From CBFDBF01 sp050293315 (GTDB lineage Bacteria; Pseudomonadota; Gammaproteobacteria; Chromatiales; Chromatiaceae), in NCBI GenBank assembly GCA_050293315.1, contig JBNKMS010000024.1:1-13530 (forward strand): a DNA stretch of 13,530 nt, given 5' to 3'. The notes under the pieces were generated by a model that did no database searches, was not told the origin of the DNA, and saw only the letters and a list, made by a program, of their open reading frames with translations. The translations under genes were made by a program, and so were the position numbers. Shown piece after piece: positions 6,766 through 12,603 of the stretch (the first letter of the stretch is position 1; each line of letters opens with the position of its first letter).

Positions 6766-6786
6766 CTCCCACAGGAGTGGGCTTTT
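6766..6786 (+). terminator. Candidate terminator of the hydrolase gene
   Basis: A CCCAC / GTGGG stem with an AGGA loop is followed by CTTTT. It lies about 70 bases after the hydrolase stop and is preceded by the palindromic repeat. The stem is short but GC-rich and correctly oriented for the plus-strand gene. Confidence 0.5.
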
Positions 6787-6822
6787 ACAAGTATGGATAC
6801 ACTGGGATGAGGGTAACCTAAA

Positions 6823-7497
6823 CTACTCCCCCTTAAGCCTCTTCGGATGCTCCGCCTCCAGATATGCCTCTTCCACCTCAGTTAGCTCAACTCTCTCAAC
6901 ACCGGTAATCATGGTCTTGATGTAGGAGAAGGGCGTGGTGCCGGTGGTGGTCATGTAGACGTGTATGATCACAAAGGCCACCATCAGGAACGCGGCTGCG
7001 GTATGCAGAAATACCAGTATCTGGAAATAGAAGCCGGCATCCGGAATTCCGTTCCAGAAATCATACAACAGATACACAATGCCGGTTGCGGCCAGGGCGG
7101 GACCGATCAGGATCATGAAGGTGAGATAGGCCAGCGCCTGCAGGGGGTTCTGTTTGTGGCGCAGGGTCTTGATGTGTGGGTGTTTGGCACCGGAGAGTAT
7201 GCCCCAGGCGTAATATTTGATCACCGCAAACATCCCGCCACGCTTGGGTAGAAACTGCCGCCAGTTTCCAGTGGTGAAGTTCCAGAAGGTGGTAAAGAGC
7301 CAGAGCACGATAAGCAGGATCGCAGAGGTGGTGTGGAGTCCAACCGCGGTCTGGAAATCCAGTAAGTCGTGGGTGCCGTGCAACCCAAATCCGGTATAGG
7401 CCAGGGTAAATATAAGTATCGCCTGGGACCAGTGCCAGAAGCGCTCGTAGATGGTATAGATCTTTACCGATTGTTTGCGTCTTTTTACATTTGGCAT
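6823..7497 (-). CDS. Membrane cytochrome b (b561 / Ni-hydrogenase / thiosulfate-reductase type)
   Basis: A 224-residue four-helix integral membrane protein of the prokaryotic cytochrome b561 superfamily. Helices lie at about 24-38, 52-74, 119-145 and 158-183. Candidate heme b ligands are His22 (ERFWHW), His55 (VGLHTT), and the pair His165 and His179 on the last helix, a layout typical of the quinol-oxidising subunit of periplasmic reductases and of hydrogenase or formate dehydrogenase gamma subunits. It ends in a charged cytoplasmic tail. The ATG follows the octaheme stop by 14 bases with a GAGGAT ribosome site in between, so the two are one transcript. The likely job is to oxidise quinol (or reduce quinone) and exchange electrons with the octaheme cytochrome at the periplasmic face. 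Direction of electron flow is inferred. Confidence 0.88.
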   Translation of the reverse strand: MPNVKRRKQSVKIYTIYERFWHWSQAILIFTLAYTGFGLHGTHDLLDFQTAVGLHTTSAILLIVLWLFTTFWNFTTGNWRQFLPKRGGMFAVIKYYAWGILSGAKHPHIKTLRHKQNPLQALAYLTFMILIGPALAATGIVYLLYDFWNGIPDAGFYFQILVFLHTAAAFLMVAFVIIHVYMTTTGTTPFSYIKTMITGVERVELTEVEEAYLEAEHPKRLKGE

Positions 7498-7511
7498 CGT
7501 TAAATCCTCAT

Positions 7512-9233
7512 CTAGCTCTTTGCTTCAGATTTGCTTTTTCTGTACATCACCAGACGTAGGATGGTGTGCAGAACCACAATCGCAAGAGCACCAAGTACAA
7601 GCAGATAACCCAGACGGTCCAGCCATGTGAAGTTATCCCGTCCCGGCATGTAGAAACCCTTAAGGTCCTTCAGGCGACCCTCTTTGGCGTGACACTCGGC
7701 GCAGGCCAGGGCCTTATCCTTTGGTGCCACCATATGGGTTATTGGCCAGTACATGTAGGTCTTCACGAATCCGTAATCACCACTGTAGGGTAGGCCGAAC
7801 TCCTTCATACCCCAGCTGATGGCCTTCTGAAAGTCGTAGTTGCCCCAGTAGGCAGAGTCGTCATCTCCCCACAGATGCATATATACCAGGGTGTTATTTC
7901 CCTTATCGTATGGCTGGAAGGTTTCCATACGTTTGAATGGCCATATACGTGATTTAGGGTCCTTAAATGATCCGTTGAAGGAGTTTATCTCCACCGGTTT
8001 GGTGGGATCGAATTTTGTATCGACGGTGGTGTAGCGCATCTGGCCGTCGAACCAGGCGTAGTGCGGCTGGAGATTCTCTCCGTATTTGAACTCACCCTTG
8101 ATCGACTTATAGGTCTTGCGATGCTCACCATTTCCCTGGGTATACTCTTTCAGATAGAAACCCTCTCCATCTTTCAACTTGCCAGCTTCACGCCAGTCCC
8201 AGAAGGTCTTGGTGGCCACGCCGCCACGGGCGAACTCCGGTACGTGACAGGTGACACAGGCCACACGGTCGGTATGTCCGTTGAGCTTAATACCTTTGAG
8301 GCCGTCCATGTCGTGCGGGGAGTTGCCGTGGCAGGACTCGCAGCTGGCCGCATTGCGTCTCTGTCCCGGTTTGCCCATGCCTTCCGGATCTGTGGCCATG
8401 GCACTGTAACGGCTGCCGGAGGTGATATGTTTTTCGGTAACGTGGCATTCGGTACAGGAAAAATCCAGACCGTCCGCAGCCATGTGGATATCTACCGATT
8501 TGTCCGGTTCGATCAGCGCAGTGGAGAGATCGCCATGTTTTACGTTATCGCCGCCACCTCCTTTGAAGTGACAGCCGCCACAGTTGGCACGGGTCGGCAT
8601 ACCGACATTCTGCGCCACCTCGGTCAGATCGATCGGTTTCTTGCCATCGAACATGACAGAACAGGCCTCGTTGCCCTTGGTCGGCGGTAGCTTATAGTAG
8701 GTGCCGGTGCGGTCATGGCAGACTACACAGTCGATGTTCTCCTGATTGGAGTAATCGAAGTTGCTATCTACATGGTTATAGCTGGCATGGCACATGGCGC
8801 ACATGCCCTCGTTGCCGCGGGCATTGGTGCAGAAGTTGTTTATAAGGGTCTTTTTGCCTAGTGTCTGGCCGGTTTCAGGGTGTTTGTACTCCCATTTCCA
8901 GTGGATGGAGTGCATGAATTGCTCACCCGCCTTGTTGTGACATGATAGACAGGCCTTGGTCACTTCGCTGCCATTGGCGAATGGACCCTGTAGCTCCTCG
9001 AATTCTGTGTGGTCTGCGGTGGAGTCGCTATCCACATCCTGTAGCATGCGCTGTTCCGCGTCGGTACGTTTATCCCCGGTATACTCGCTTACACCGATCC
9101 CGCTACCTTCAGTATGCACCGCCTCCTCGGCATGCAGGGTCGTCCCTCCAAATATGAAGAACATGCCTGCAAGCAGGAGAGAAATGGTAATTTGCTTGCC
9201 AGGTGCGATCTGTCTTGCCAATTGATATCTCAT
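7512..9233 (-). CDS. Octaheme c-type cytochrome, tetrathionate reductase (OTR) family
   Basis: A 573-residue exported multiheme cytochrome. It has eight CxxCH motifs at residues 95, 145, 169, 218, 260, 298, 326 and 511 (CLSCH, CAMCH, CVVCH, CGGCH, CTECH, CESCH, CVTCH, CAECH), a signal or anchor helix at about 15-35, and a C-terminal membrane helix at about 541-563. Eight hemes with seven clustered and the last far downstream matches the octaheme tetrathionate-reductase family, known from Shewanella OTR, which reduces tetrathionate, nitrite and hydroxylamine in vitro. The physiological substrate is not settled even for studied members. The frame is open to an ATG at 9317, but I start at 9233 because GGAGGG is placed before it, the signal follows directly, and an FNR-like dyad overlaps the upstream ATG. 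It heads an operon with a cytochrome b and is divergent from a peroxidase operon. Confidence 0.9.
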   Translation of the reverse strand: MRYQLARQIAPGKQITISLLLAGMFFIFGGTTLHAEEAVHTEGSGIGVSEYTGDKRTDAEQRMLQDVDSDSTADHTEFEELQGPFANGSEVTKACLSCHNKAGEQFMHSIHWKWEYKHPETGQTLGKKTLINNFCTNARGNEGMCAMCHASYNHVDSNFDYSNQENIDCVVCHDRTGTYYKLPPTKGNEACSVMFDGKKPIDLTEVAQNVGMPTRANCGGCHFKGGGGDNVKHGDLSTALIEPDKSVDIHMAADGLDFSCTECHVTEKHITSGSRYSAMATDPEGMGKPGQRRNAASCESCHGNSPHDMDGLKGIKLNGHTDRVACVTCHVPEFARGGVATKTFWDWREAGKLKDGEGFYLKEYTQGNGEHRKTYKSIKGEFKYGENLQPHYAWFDGQMRYTTVDTKFDPTKPVEINSFNGSFKDPKSRIWPFKRMETFQPYDKGNNTLVYMHLWGDDDSAYWGNYDFQKAISWGMKEFGLPYSGDYGFVKTYMYWPITHMVAPKDKALACAECHAKEGRLKDLKGFYMPGRDNFTWLDRLGYLLVLGALAIVVLHTILRLVMYRKSKSEAKS

Positions 9234-9282
9234 TTCGCCGCCCCTCCACCAGACCGGCTGCTGTTTTGGTCGATGGTGTAGG

Positions 9283-9324
9283 ATTCTCAGCAACAGCGAC
9301 CAAAAACGAAATGACATATATCAA
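9283..9324 (-). promoter_or_regulatory. Candidate FNR-type activated promoter of the octaheme operon
   Basis: Read on the minus strand, TTGATATATGTCAT (9324-9311) matches the FNR consensus TTGAT-N4-ATCAA perfectly in the first half and 3 of 5 in the second. If its centre is at -41.5, the -10 hexamer should occupy 9288-9283, which reads GAGAAT (4 of 6). The transcript would start near 9276, about 40 bases before the ATG at 9233. Spacing supports a class II anaerobic activator; the weak second half-site lowers confidence. Confidence 0.45.
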
Positions 9325-9340
9325 TAAGGCGCAAACAAAA

Positions 9341-9354
9341 TTAGTAAATACTAA
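9341..9354. promoter_or_regulatory. Perfect 14-bp dyad in the divergent spacer
   Basis: TTAGTA-AA-TACTAA is a perfect palindrome in the middle of the spacer, centred 30 bases (about three helical turns) upstream of the FNR-like site on the octaheme side. It could bind a dimeric regulator on the same DNA face. No family is assigned. Confidence 0.4.
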
Positions 9355-9373
9355 AATACCAAACGATCGATAG

Positions 9374-9389
9374 TGTAACTTTTGTTACA
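9374..9389. promoter_or_regulatory. Crp/Fnr-superfamily operator TGTAAC-N4-GTTACA for the peroxidase operon
   Basis: A perfect inverted repeat with 6-base arms and a TTTT centre, of the size and form bound by Crp/Fnr-family dimers. On the plus strand a -10-like TATTCT (9412-9417) follows such that the dyad centre lies about -42 from the predicted start, the class II activator position. A Crp/Fnr gene is the third gene of the operon it would control, so autoregulation is plausible. Confidence 0.6.
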
Positions 9390-9451
9390 TATCATAGGCA
9401 TAGGGCTCAAGTATTCTTGCTGCGTGTAGAAGATAAACGTAGGAGATTACT

Positions 9452-9757
9452 ATGCAAGCAATGAGGTTTTTCATCGATACCCATGACGTATCCAACAACA
9501 CTTTTCCTGATGGTCTAACCCCGGAACAGTTCGAGCTGTTTTACGCCAAATACGAGCAGGCCTGCTACGCAGAGAACGTGGTGTCGTTGCGGGTGCATGT
9601 CGGTTACGAAGAGGGACGTGCCTTCTGTTTTACCATGGCGCCCGATGCCGATGCTGTACGACGCGCCCATGAAAAGGTCGGTCTTCCATTCGATAGTATC
9701 ACCGAGGTGACCACTGCCACCCCTGGCGACACCTTCTTCCGGCGCACCGCTGTCTGA
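9452..9757 (+). CDS. DUF4242 (SCO4226-like, putative nickel-binding) small protein
   Basis: A 101-residue soluble protein with the DUF4242 layout: an N-terminal strand (MRFFIDTHD), the LTPEQFELFYAKYEQACYAE helix beginning near residue 22, a strand pair (VVSLRVHVGYEEGRAFCFTM) and the motif APDADAVRRAHEKVGLPFDSI near residues 63-83. Structures of this fold show a ferredoxin-like barrel, and one Streptomyces member binds nickel, but most members are uncharacterised. His11, Cys38, Cys59 and His73 could be metal ligands; this is not proven. The ATG is preceded by AGGAGA five bases away. It opens the operon with the diheme peroxidase and lies directly behind the Crp/Fnr-type operator. Members of this family often sit beside redox regulators, so a role in metal or redox stress is reasonable, though unproven. 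Confidence 0.72.
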   Translation: MQAMRFFIDTHDVSNNTFPDGLTPEQFELFYAKYEQACYAENVVSLRVHVGYEEGRAFCFTMAPDADAVRRAHEKVGLPFDSITEVTTATPGDTFFRRTAV

Positions 9758-9764
9758 GTCTATC

Positions 9765-9796
9765 TACGCCGCGGCAGCCGCTGGTCGCGCGGCGTA
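9765..9796 (+). other. Intercistronic mRNA hairpin between DUF4242 and peroxidase genes
   Basis: A perfect 9-bp GC-rich stem (TACGCCGCG / CGCGGCGTA) with a 14-base loop lies after the DUF4242 stop and 18 bases before the peroxidase ATG. No T-tract follows, so it is not a normal terminator. It may set mRNA decay or the ratio of the two proteins; the peroxidase ribosome site (CGGAG, 9803-9807) lies just outside the stem and stays free. Confidence 0.6.
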
Positions 9797-9813
9797 ATCT
9801 TCCGGAGTTGCAT

Positions 9814-11160
9814 ATGTATCACGGTATTTTCGATATTATCTCAATTGGCCTAATCGCAATAATGATCGGATCGTTGGTCATGGTGTCAATGGTCTATATG
9901 GATTTGGGGCCGGCATCAATGCTGGCCAAGGGCAAGCACAAACTGTTGGCAGTGGCGTTGGGTTCGGGCATTCTGGCCTTTAGCATAAAGATCCTGATCA
10001 TTGTCACCATCGCCAGATTTCCGCAGTACACCATCAATCCGTTCCTTAGTCCGCCTGTAGCTGCCGGGAATATTGCAAGGGTCCAGGTTAAACCGGGTCC
10101 GGCGCGATTCGCATGGATAGATTTACCCGTGGAAAATGGGCATGTCTACGAGACACCGTCGGTGTCGCAGGAGCGTTACGTGTGGCAGGCACTGCCCGAG
10201 CAGGCGCCATCACCAGCCTACAACCCATCCACACCACAGAAGATCGCCCTGGGTGAACAGCTCTTTTTTGATAAGGAGTTGTCACGTGACGGTACGCTCT
10301 CCTGCGCCTCGTGCCATAGTCTGTATGAGCATGCCGGTGCCGATGGCAGGGCCACAGCACTTGGGATTGATCAACAGACCGGTGATCGCAACGCACCTAC
10401 GGTATGGAATACGGCGTTTCAGACCATGTTTTTCTGGGACGGCAGGTCGCCGTCGCTGGAGGATCAGGCCAAAGGTCCACTGATGAACCCTATAGAGATG
10501 GGTATGCCATCTCCAGCGGAGGTGGAGAATAGGGTGCGCCAGCAGGAGAGATACCACAAGTTATTTGCCGACGCCTTTGGTGCGGGTGTGGCCATTACCA
10601 TTGATCGCATAGCCGAGGCAATTGCCGCCTATGAGCGCACTCTGATCACGCCGGATACCCCATATGATCGATTTGTGCGTGGGGATATCACGGCACTTTC
10701 GCAGGAACAACTGCGTGGCATGAATCTGTTTCAATCGGTGGGTTGCATCACCTGTCATCATGGTCCCAATTTCAGCGCTGCCAGCATCTTCGATAGCTCT
10801 CTCCCGCAGCGTATCTTTCCATCCAACCCGATCCCACAGGAACAGCAGTATAAACTGCTGCTTGAATACAACGTCACTACAGATACCAATCGCGGTGTAT
10901 GGCGTGTGCCCTCATTGCGTAATGTGGCCCTCACCGGTCCATGGCTACATAACGGTGCCGTAAAGAAGCTGGAGGAAGTGGTGCGAATCATGGCTGCCGG
11001 GCAACTGGGGCGTGCCGGACGCTATCTATTGTGGTCTGATAGAGAGTCGACCATGAGCGAGCATAATCTACCCAGGCTCAGTGACAGAGAGGTAGCGGAT
11101 ATAGTTGCCTTCCTTAACGCCCTTAGCAGCGACAGGTTGGTGAATAGTGTGAAAAGATAA
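9814..11160 (+). CDS. Membrane-anchored diheme cytochrome c peroxidase (CCP/MauG family)
   Basis: A 448-residue protein whose C-terminal 320 residues form a bacterial diheme peroxidase: heme motifs CASCH (164-168) and CITCH (311-315), the FWDGR segment (207-211), the GPLMNPIEMG segment (221-230) and the C-terminal TGPWLHNGAVKKLEEVVRIM region (374-393). Such enzymes reduce hydrogen peroxide to water in the periplasm with electrons from small c-cytochromes; MauG-type relatives instead oxidise proteins. Unlike the classical enzyme, which has a cleaved signal, this one starts with about 80 residues holding two membrane helices (about 5-29 and 43-66) joined by a basic KGKHK loop, so the heme domain would face the periplasm while tied to the membrane. 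I use the ATG at 9814 (CGGAG before it) rather than the in-frame TTG at 9808. It may take electrons directly from a membrane cytochrome. Confidence 0.9.
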   Translation: MYHGIFDIISIGLIAIMIGSLVMVSMVYMDLGPASMLAKGKHKLLAVALGSGILAFSIKILIIVTIARFPQYTINPFLSPPVAAGNIARVQVKPGPARFAWIDLPVENGHVYETPSVSQERYVWQALPEQAPSPAYNPSTPQKIALGEQLFFDKELSRDGTLSCASCHSLYEHAGADGRATALGIDQQTGDRNAPTVWNTAFQTMFFWDGRSPSLEDQAKGPLMNPIEMGMPSPAEVENRVRQQERYHKLFADAFGAGVAITIDRIAEAIAAYERTLITPDTPYDRFVRGDITALSQEQLRGMNLFQSVGCITCHHGPNFSAASIFDSSLPQRIFPSNPIPQEQQYKLLLEYNVTTDTNRGVWRVPSLRNVALTGPWLHNGAVKKLEEVVRIMAAGQLGRAGRYLLWSDRESTMSEHNLPRLSDREVADIVAFLNALSSDRLVNSVKR

Positions 11161-11230
11161 TCAAATATAAACCCTTTGCCCGGAGACAGTGACATGTGAT
11201 ACATACGTTCAATTGATCAGTAAGATTTTA

Positions 11231-11923
11231 ATGGTGGTTACTGAATTGAGCGATTATCAGGCAGTGCAGAATTTTCTTCACCTCTCTCCGGAGGGTGCGA
11301 ACATGCTGGAGCGTGAGTTGCAGCAGGTGGAGTTCCAGAGACAGACGGCGGTGATCCACAAAGGGCAGTCGGTATCCGGGGCATATCTGGTGTTGAGTGG
11401 ACAGCTGCGCGTATATACCTATACACCGCAAGGTACAGAGGCCACACTATATTTTATCCGACCTGGAGAGACCTGTGTCCTAGCGCTCAACTGCCTGTTC
11501 AATGATCTGCGTTATCCGGCCTGGGTAGAGGCATCACCGGACACGCATGTCGCGGTGATTCCAGGTTCGCTCTACCGCCGTCTGTTTGAGAGTGAGGATG
11601 CCGTACAGAATCTGACAGTCACCGCTCTTTCCACTCTGGTGTTTCGTCTGATGGATGAACTGGAACAGATCCACTCATGTAATCTGGATCAGCGTCTGGC
11701 CAGCTTTCTTTTGAATAACGCATCGGATGATGGAGTGGTGGCCATGACTCAGCAAATACTCGCTGGACATCTCGGCACAACACGTGAAGTCATAGCCAGG
11801 CTTATTCAGGGGTTTTGCGCAGATGGTCTGGTCTCCACCAAGAGAGGGGCAGTGACGATCATAGATGCCGAGCGTCTATCCAGAGTTGCCGCACCACAAA
11901 GTTCCAGCTTTTTCTCTTCTTGA
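11231..11923 (+). CDS. Crp/Fnr-family transcriptional regulator
   Basis: About 230 residues with the Crp/Fnr architecture: a cyclic-nucleotide-binding-like jelly roll (about 20-118, with VLSGQLRVYTYTPQG and the PGETCVLALNCLF core), a long dimer helix (about 119-150) and a C-terminal winged helix (about 165-212). The recognition helix reads TTREVIARLI; Arg185, Glu186 and Arg190 match the three base-contacting residues of E. coli CRP, so a TGTGA- or TGTAA-like half-site is expected. The ligand pocket does not look like that of CRP, and Cys82 and Cys88 lie in the sensory domain with Cys150 and Cys196 outside it; there is no N-terminal FNR-type iron-sulfur cluster motif. The start is uncertain: the ATG at 11231 is used, but the frame opens at a GTG at 11189. 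It probably responds to a redox or gas signal and controls its own operon. Confidence 0.85.
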   Translation: MVVTELSDYQAVQNFLHLSPEGANMLERELQQVEFQRQTAVIHKGQSVSGAYLVLSGQLRVYTYTPQGTEATLYFIRPGETCVLALNCLFNDLRYPAWVEASPDTHVAVIPGSLYRRLFESEDAVQNLTVTALSTLVFRLMDELEQIHSCNLDQRLASFLLNNASDDGVVAMTQQILAGHLGTTREVIARLIQGFCADGLVSTKRGAVTIIDAERLSRVAAPQSSSFFSS

Positions 11924-11957
11924 TAACAATCGATAGCATGTTTGGAGATAAATGGTC

Positions 11958-12407
11958 ATGAAGATCAAACGCCATATATTCATATTTGTGCTACTACTAA
12001 CGGTGTTCGGCTTTGCTATACAGGCGGCAGATCCAGTTCTCACACCTCAACCGGGCGACCCGTTGCGCAAAAATATTCTCGATGCACTACGTACAGAGGT
12101 GAAGCGTATCCAAGGACTGGATGTGGTTTTCGTCGTGCGAAATATCAGGGTGAAGGATGGATGGTCCTGGGTTCACACCCTGCCACAATCACCAGATGGC
12201 AAGAATAACTATGAAGATCTATTTGCCCTTATGCAAATCAAAGATGGTGAGTGGAAGGTAGTTGAGATTCCATGTACCGAGGTGGACAATCCTGAGTGCA
12301 TAGGTGAAGCTGGTTATTATGAAGGCTTGATAATGAGGTTCCCTGATGTATCAGTAGAGCTGTTTGAAGATCCTGTGCAAAACTCTGATGGAAGAAAATC
12401 ACAATAA
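11958..12407 (+). CDS. Small secreted protein of unknown function
   Basis: A 149-residue protein with a clear signal peptide (MKIKRH, hydrophobic core about 7-20, cleavage after IQA or QAA near residue 23-24). The mature part contains the LRKNILDALRTEVKRI helix, two strands (VVFVVRNIRVKDGWSWVHT and EDLFALMQIKDGEWKVVEIP) and a Cys pair (in IPCTEVDNPECIG) that could form a disulfide in the periplasm. The pattern of helix, WxWV strand and DGEWKVVE strand recalls a group of small exported, NTF2-like-looking hypothetical proteins, but I cannot assign a function. The frame also has an ATG two codons earlier at 11952; the ribosome site GGAGA (11944-11948) could serve either. It follows the Crp/Fnr gene by about 35 bases and is likely the last gene of the operon. 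Confidence 0.7.
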   Translation: MKIKRHIFIFVLLLTVFGFAIQAADPVLTPQPGDPLRKNILDALRTEVKRIQGLDVVFVVRNIRVKDGWSWVHTLPQSPDGKNNYEDLFALMQIKDGEWKVVEIPCTEVDNPECIGEAGYYEGLIMRFPDVSVELFEDPVQNSDGRKSQ

Positions 12408-12430
12408 AAATGTGACTCAAGTCTCACTTT
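12404..12430 (+). terminator. Candidate terminator of the peroxidase-regulator operon
   Basis: An imperfect hairpin (AAAATGTGA / TCACTTTT with one bulge and an 8-base loop) follows the stop of the secreted-protein gene and ends in TTTT. It is weaker than the other terminators in the window. Part of it also resembles a degenerate Crp site. Confidence 0.4.
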
Positions 12431-12436
12431 TAACTA

Positions 12437-12452
12437 TGTGATCCAATTCACA
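12437..12452. promoter_or_regulatory. Consensus Crp-type operator upstream of the adhesin
   Basis: TGTGA-TCCAAT-TCACA matches the E. coli CRP core consensus TGTGA-N6-TCACA in all ten conserved bases and has A/T-rich flanks. It lies just before a TTGACA -35 element, a position suited to activation or repression of the adhesin gene. Either a genome-encoded Crp/Vfr protein or the Crp/Fnr regulator 500 bases upstream, whose recognition helix is CRP-like, could bind it. Confidence 0.75.
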
Positions 12453-12455
12453 AAA

Positions 12456-12486
12456 TTGACAGACTGCGGATTGTCTGTGCTATTCT
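12456..12486 (+). promoter_or_regulatory. Sigma-70 promoter of the giant adhesin
   Basis: A perfect -35 TTGACA (12456-12461) is followed by an extended -10, TG-C-TATTCT (12478-12486), with a 19-base spacer. An inverted repeat ACAGAC-N8-GTCTGT (12459-12478) overlaps the -35 and spacer and may be an additional operator. Transcription would begin near 12493. Confidence 0.65.
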
Positions 12487-12492
12487 TTCCAG

Positions 12493-12603
12493 CCCCGATA
12501 TACGGGGGAAATAATAACAATATCAGGACGTGGGCGTGAATCAGCAGTAAACGGAGATCGCACGCCATATTTGGATATAAAAATAACGTGCAAGGAGTCA
12601 CCC
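12493..12603 (+). other. Structured 5' leader of the adhesin mRNA
   Basis: The predicted mRNA starts with a 5-bp stem-loop at its very 5' end (CCCCG / CGGGG, 12493-12507), followed by an A-rich single strand and a second stem (GGCGTG 12533-12538 with CACGCC 12561-12566), then a strong AAGGAG ribosome site (12592-12597). It shows none of the conserved core of c-di-GMP riboswitches that I can recognise. A 5'-terminal hairpin is known to stabilise long mRNAs in other bacteria. Confidence 0.4.

Noticed and set aside
8061..8690. Open frame of 209 codons on the plus strand inside the octaheme cytochrome gene
   Set aside because: It is the antisense shadow of a gene with eight in-frame heme motifs, and it shows no domain, no ribosome site and biased composition expected from the opposite strand.
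9234..9317. Extension of the octaheme cytochrome to the ATG at 9317
   Set aside because: No ribosome site, an arginine-rich sequence ahead of an otherwise complete signal peptide, and overlap with an FNR-like site. The ATG at 9233 has GGAGGG before it.
12493..12603. c-di-GMP riboswitch before the adhesin
   Set aside because: The leader has two stems, but I find none of the conserved internal loop and tetraloop-receptor sequences of the known classes.
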